Shown here piece after piece: positions 22,729 through 26,024 of a DNA stretch of 26,024 nt; position 1 is the stretch's first letter, and each line of letters starts with the position of its first letter. Under the pieces are notes generated by a model. That model was not told where the DNA came from. It saw only the letters and a list, made by a program, of their open reading frames with translations, and did no database searches. The translations under genes were made by a program, and so were the position numbers. The stretch is from contig CAOJLW010000004.1 of NCBI GenBank assembly GCA_948438565.1, positions 1-26,024 on the forward strand, given 5' to 3'. This DNA comes from an uncultured Lachnospiraceae bacterium (GTDB taxonomy: Bacteria; Bacillota; Clostridia; Lachnospirales; Lachnospiraceae).

Positions 22729-24558
22729 CGTTATTTAATTGTTATGCCGCGTCAGACCAAGGTAAACGAACATTCCTATTATTTTCCGTTGGGGATACCT
22801 TATGTCTCCGCGAGCTTAAAAGCAACCAATCGGGATGTCATATCCTACAACCTGACCTATAAAACAGGCGATGACAAAGAACTGATCCGGCAGATTGTAA
22901 AAAACGAACGGATCGATGTCATTGGCGTCGGCGGATTGACCGGCCAATACTGGGAAATATCCGATATCCTATACGCCGCCAAAGAAGCCAATCCCTATAT
23001 TATCACAATGGTTGGCGGCGGTATTATTACTTCCGACCCGCAGGCCGCTATGGAAGCTCTGGAAATTGCAGATTACGGCATGATTGGCGAAGGTGAAATC
23101 ACCATTTGCGAACTGGCGGACGCGATTGAGGGAAAAAGAAAATTTGAAGAGGTCAACGGTTTAATTTACCGTTCTGCGACCAACGACGCCTGGATCACAA
23201 CGGCTCCCCGGCAGGAAATTATGGATTTGGATTCAATTATTTTTCCAGATTACGAGGGGTTTGATTTTGGAGAGATGATGGGAAAATCACCGCAACAGAT
23301 CCTGCACGTTGCAGAAGGAAATATCGCGTATATTTCCGGCGGCCGTTCCTGTCCGTTTAACTGTACGTTTTGTTTCCACCCAAGCGGTTCCCGCTATCGC
23401 AAACGTTCGCTGGACAGCGTCTTTGAGGAAATCGATCAATTATGCGCGGCGTACCCGATACAATGCGTCAATTTTTCGGATGAATTATTTTCCAATAATT
23501 TGGATTACGTCAGGGAATTTTGCCGACGCATTCAAGCGAGAGGTTTAAAATTTATTATATGGATGCGGGTGGACACTACGACGCCCGAAATGATTCGATT
23601 ATTAAAAAATAGCGGCTGTTTGTATATTTCCTATGGCCTGGAATCGGCAGACAATACGGTTTTAAAAAGTATGCGGAAAAATATCACGATTGAGCAGATC
23701 GAGCGCGCGCTGTCGATTTGCAAAGAAGAAGATATGAATGCGATGGGCACCTTTATCTTTGGCGATTTAGCCGAAACCACGGAAACCATGAACCGCACAT
23801 TGGATTGGTGGAAAGCGCATCCGGAATATACGATTGAACTCAATTTTATCCGCGTATATCCGGGATCGCATCTGTATCAAGTGGCTTGTAAAAACGGCAA
23901 AATAAAAGATAAGGTGCAATTTATTAAAGACGGATGCCCATTAATCAATATTTCCAAAATGACCGACGAAGAATTCAAAGCGCAAATTGAAAAAGTCACC
24001 TCCCTTTCACATATCAGACAGGATCAAATACTGGATGCCAAACTGTCTTATATCGGCGGAGGCAAAACGGATATCCAGGGCAGATGCCCGCACTGTCAGA
24101 CACAAAATGAATGGCGCGGACAGGATCTGTTCCGGCCGATCACAAAAATTCTATGCCATCATTGCAACAAGCCGCTCGATATCATTGCAGCGGATTATGC
24201 CGGAGATATTTTTGAACGCAATTTAAGGACACTAAGCGATCGGCGTATCGTTCTATGGGGCATGATCAATGCAGTCAACGACATGGTGCGCATTATGCCC
24301 GGTCTGCTGGACGACCATGTATTTTTCGTTGACGCTTCTGAATTAAAGCAGGGTGGAAAAATGTGTGGAAAAACGATCGGTTCCCCGGATATTATTATAA
24401 AAGAACACATCGACGCCGTACTGATTGCTACGACAACGCCAACCGCAATCGACAGCATTCGATATACCATTGAAACCAATTATCCGCAGGTCAGGGACGT
24501 ATGGTATATCGGCGATCTGATGTCTCCTGATTTTCCGCGCTTACCAGAACTCCCATAA
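22726..24558 (+). CDS. B12-binding radical SAM protein with zinc ribbon and Rossmann-like tail
   Basis: A 610-residue multidomain protein. Residues 1 to about 150 look like a cobalamin-binding domain ('IDVIGVGGLTGQYWEI', 'ITMVGGGIITSDPQAA', 'DYGMIGEGEITICEL'). The radical SAM core has Cys209, Cys213 and Cys216 ('GRSCPFNCTFCFHPSG') with 'FSDELFSNN', 'MRVDTTTPEMIRLLKNSGC', 'ISYGLESADNTVLKSM' and 'GTFIFGDLAETTETM'. After residue 440 comes a zinc ribbon, Cys454/457 and Cys477/480. The last 110 residues ('RRIVLWGMINAVNDMV', 'VFFVDASELKQGGKMCGKTI', 'AVLIATTTPTAIDSI') look like a Rossmann-type domain similar to PglD N-terminal or C-methyltransferase C-terminal domains. Relatives often C-methylate unreactive carbons; a branched sugar is possible but unproven. 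Last gene of the operon. Confidence 0.88.
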   Translation: MRYLIVMPRQTKVNEHSYYFPLGIPYVSASLKATNRDVISYNLTYKTGDDKELIRQIVKNERIDVIGVGGLTGQYWEISDILYAAKEANPYIITMVGGGIITSDPQAAMEALEIADYGMIGEGEITICELADAIEGKRKFEEVNGLIYRSATNDAWITTAPRQEIMDLDSIIFPDYEGFDFGEMMGKSPQQILHVAEGNIAYISGGRSCPFNCTFCFHPSGSRYRKRSLDSVFEEIDQLCAAYPIQCVNFSDELFSNNLDYVREFCRRIQARGLKFIIWMRVDTTTPEMIRLLKNSGCLYISYGLESADNTVLKSMRKNITIEQIERALSICKEEDMNAMGTFIFGDLAETTETMNRTLDWWKAHPEYTIELNFIRVYPGSHLYQVACKNGKIKDKVQFIKDGCPLINISKMTDEEFKAQIEKVTSLSHIRQDQILDAKLSYIGGGKTDIQGRCPHCQTQNEWRGQDLFRPITKILCHHCNKPLDIIAADYAGDIFERNLRTLSDRRIVLWGMINAVNDMVRIMPGLLDDHVFFVDASELKQGGKMCGKTIGSPDIIIKEHIDAVLIATTTPTAIDSIRYTIETNYPQVRDVWYIGDLMSPDFPRLPELP

Positions 24559-24567
24559 AATCAAAAA

Positions 24568-24610
24568 ATAAAATCCTCCAACTGTATCTCTATACAGTGG
24601 GGGATTTTAT
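24568..24610. terminator. Strong bidirectional hairpin terminator
   Basis: ATAAAATCCTCC, a bulged A, and ACTGTAT (24568-24587) pair with ATACAGT and GGGGGATTTTAT (24592-24610), with one G-U pair and a four-base loop. On the plus strand a T-rich tail (ATTATTTATATAATTTTTTT) follows; on the minus strand TATTTTTTGA follows. It lies between the stop of the B12 radical SAM gene and the stop of the facing pseB-like gene, so it likely terminates both. Confidence 0.9.
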
Positions 24611-24615
24611 ATTAT

Positions 24616-25614
24616 TTATATAATTTTTTTCAATGCCTCCCGTAGCTGCGTCTCGTCTAACCATTCTGTATTATTTCCGGAATTATATTCAAACCCTTCG
24701 GCAACCTTCCTGCCTCCCGGCAGAAAATTTTTCTCGAAATCCCACCATTCAAAATGCGGATATATAATATAATGCTTCTGATACTCATACGTCATAAAGG
24801 AATCGTCTCTGGTCACCATGACCTCATGCAGCTTTTCCCCTTCCCGAATCCCAAATTCATCGATCTGACACCCCGGCAGCATGGCTTTGGCCAAATCTCC
24901 AATATGAAACGACGGTATTTTAGAGATAAAGGTTTCTCCTCCGTTTGATTCGCGCAACGCTTTAAATACCAGTTCCACGCCCTGATCCAGCGTAATCCAA
25001 AAACGGGTCATCCGCAAATCCGTAACCCCCAGCGTATCCCCGCCGCCGTCGATCACTTTTTTCCAGATAGGAATTACCGACCCCCGGCTGCCGGCTACAT
25101 TGCCATAACGGACGACAGAAAAAATCGTCTTATAATTTTTTCCCCGATATGCATTCGCGGCAATAAACAATTTATCGGACACCAGCTTTGTGCCGCCGTA
25201 CAAATTAATCGGATTGACTGCTTTATCCGTCGAAAGCGCCACTACTTTTTTTACGCCGCAGTCCAACGCAGCGTCGATAATATTCTGCGCACCATGAATA
25301 TTGGTCTTAATCGCCTCCATCGGATTATACTCACAAACCGGCACCTGTTTCATGGCTGCGGCATGAATCACATAATCCACTCCGGCAAACGCCCGGTATA
25401 ATCGGTCTTTATCCCGAACATCGCCGATAAAAAAACGAACCTTATCCATATCCACTTTGTCCGCATATTCCATTTTCATGACGCTCTGCTTATATTCATC
25501 TCTGGAATAGATAATAACCTTTTGCGGATCATATTGGGCAAAAATTTTTTCCAAAAATTTCTTGCCAAAGGAGCCTGTTCCTCCTGTTATTAACACTGTT
25601 TTGCCGTTTAACAT
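24616..25614 (-). CDS. pseB: UDP-GlcNAc 4,6-dehydratase (inverting), PseB-type
   Basis: A 332-residue SDR of the usual PseB length. The NAD loop is GGTGSFG (residues 11-17). 'IIYSRDEYKQSVM' and 'VRFFIGDVRDKDRLYRAF' follow, then 'YVIHAAAMKQVPVCEYNPMEAIKTNI'. The catalytic Thr129-Asp130-Lys131 with Tyr139 and Lys143 lies in 'STDKAVNPINLYGGTK', the PseB/FlaA1 pattern. 'RYGNVAGSRGSVIPI' and 'RMTRFWITLDQGVELV' also fit. It converts UDP-GlcNAc to UDP-2-acetamido-2,6-dideoxy-L-arabino-hexos-4-ulose, the first step to pseudaminic acid, and in some organisms to other sugars such as L-FucNAc-type products. It is last in a minus-strand operon entering from the right, with 22 bases to the gene before it. 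It suggests flagellin or surface glycan decoration; the later Pse enzymes are not in view. Confidence 0.93.
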   Translation of the reverse strand: MLNGKTVLITGGTGSFGKKFLEKIFAQYDPQKVIIYSRDEYKQSVMKMEYADKVDMDKVRFFIGDVRDKDRLYRAFAGVDYVIHAAAMKQVPVCEYNPMEAIKTNIHGAQNIIDAALDCGVKKVVALSTDKAVNPINLYGGTKLVSDKLFIAANAYRGKNYKTIFSVVRYGNVAGSRGSVIPIWKKVIDGGGDTLGVTDLRMTRFWITLDQGVELVFKALRESNGGETFISKIPSFHIGDLAKAMLPGCQIDEFGIREGEKLHEVMVTRDDSFMTYEYQKHYIIYPHFEWWDFEKNFLPGGRKVAEGFEYNSGNNTEWLDETQLREALKKII

Positions 25615-25636
25615 TACACACCGCCTACTCTACTGC

Positions 25637-26024
25637 TCACTTCTTGTCCATTTCATCATACACTTCTATACTCTTCATCATGGCCAGTGTCTTTTGATCC
25701 GACTGTAGCATCGTTTGACAGGCTTCTTTCTTTAAGATAGCATGATATTCCACCGCTAACGAATATCCTGCCCCCATCGCATGACTCTCATATGCCGGAT
25801 CCAGACAATCCACATAATAAATGCTGTCTATCTCGATGCCCAACTCAAACATAAACGTCAGGCAATGCTCTTGCATATTACACAATGATACCATTTTCGC
25901 CCCTTCTATGCAATCAAAAGATAAGGAGGCGTCATGATTTGCCAATAATAACTCCTGACGGGAAGGAATCCATGCCACATAACATTCTGCGCCGTTTTTT
26001 TGCTGTTCCCGGATTTTTTCTGTA
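25637..26024 (-). CDS. Unrecognised protein, N terminus beyond window
   Basis: The minus-strand frame stays open from base 26023 to its stop at 25637, so the GTG at 25978 need not be the start; the visible part is about 128 residues. I do not recognise the family. The visible sequence is soluble and acidic in places, with scattered cysteines ('SFDCIEGAKMVSLCNMQEHC', 'YYVDCLDP') that do not form a CxxC motif. It has a helical C terminus ending 'KSIEVYDEMDKK'. It lies 22 bases before pseB and is probably co-transcribed with it, so a role in the same glycan or flagellar pathway is possible. No function is claimed. Confidence 0.6.
   Translation of the reverse strand, partial: TEKIREQQKNGAECYVAWIPSRQELLLANHDASLSFDCIEGAKMVSLCNMQEHCLTFMFELGIEIDSIYYVDCLDPAYESHAMGAGYSLAVEYHAILKKEACQTMLQSDQKTLAMMKSIEVYDEMDKK

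Noticed and set aside
23317..23337. Inverted repeat GGAAATAT / ATATTTCC inside the B12 radical SAM gene
   Set aside because: Only 8-base arms with a 5-base loop; repeats of this size are expected by chance in 26 kb.
1..26024. CRISPR arrays, tRNA/rRNA genes, insertion sequences, phage or attachment sites
   Set aside because: No spaced direct repeats, cloverleaf sequences, transposase or integrase motifs were seen on either strand, although the locus looks like an accessory region.

Overview
The window is a dense, almost gap-free accessory locus for building and decorating a surface glycan. It probably comes from an anaerobic Bacillota (low to moderate GC). The reasons are AGGAGG-type ribosome binding sites, GTG/TTG starts, AT-rich intergenic DNA with sigma-A-like promoters, and many oxygen-sensitive Fe-S enzymes (five radical SAM proteins, a ferredoxin-fused aldo/keto reductase and a [2Fe-2S] dehydrase). 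I cannot place it to family. No rRNA, tRNA, CRISPR array, transposase or integrase is visible. No stretch over 300 bases lacks a gene; the longest gap is the 235-base divergent promoter region at 10808-11042.

Layout. (1) Bases 1-3937, plus strand: a glycosyltransferase 2 cut by the window edge, a PglD/NeuD-type acyltransferase, a five-bladed-propeller glycoside-hydrolase-like protein, a FemAB/GNAT-like transferase and a FdtA/QdtA-type sugar 3,4-ketoisomerase. (2) Bases 10807 down to 4022, minus strand: a divergent RfbF-like nucleotidyltransferase, RfbH/E1 dehydrase, a DegT-type aminotransferase and three tandem CgeB-like (DUF3880/GT1) glycosyltransferases. These two operons converge on a hairpin terminator at 3945-3982. 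(3) Bases 11043-24558, plus strand, diverging from operon 2: a UDP-glucuronate decarboxylase-like SDR, UDP-glucose dehydrogenase, a zinc-ribbon methyltransferase, GT2, radical SAM A1, polysaccharide pyruvyl transferase, an Fe-S aldo/keto reductase, GT2, radical SAM A2, radical SAM/SPASM B1 and B2, and a B12-binding radical SAM fusion. (4) Bases 26024 down to 24616, minus strand: an unidentified partial gene and a PseB-type UDP-GlcNAc 4,6-dehydratase. Operons 3 and 4 converge on a second strong hairpin terminator at 24568-24610.

How the genes may work together (inference). Ugd plus the SDR would give UDP-glucuronate and UDP-xylose or a 4-keto-pentose. The ketoisomerase, aminotransferase and LbH acyltransferase form a classic set for a 3-acylamino-3,6-dideoxyhexose. 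RfbF-like plus RfbH point to a CDP-3,6-dideoxyhexose. PseB points to pseudaminic-type sugars. At least six glycosyltransferases assemble the glycan. The radical SAM, reductase, pyruvyl and methyl transferase genes look like a tailoring battery. No flippase, polymerase, ligase or any polytopic membrane protein is in the window. That, with pseB, favours glycosylation of a protein in the cytoplasm, flagellin being the usual case, although the missing export genes could lie outside.

The most novel part is 14440-24558. It holds a GT2 plus radical-SAM-A pair present twice, a second pair of paralogous SPASM enzymes, and a cobalamin-type radical SAM fused to a zinc ribbon and a Rossmann-like tail. 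I know of no characterised pathway with this combination.
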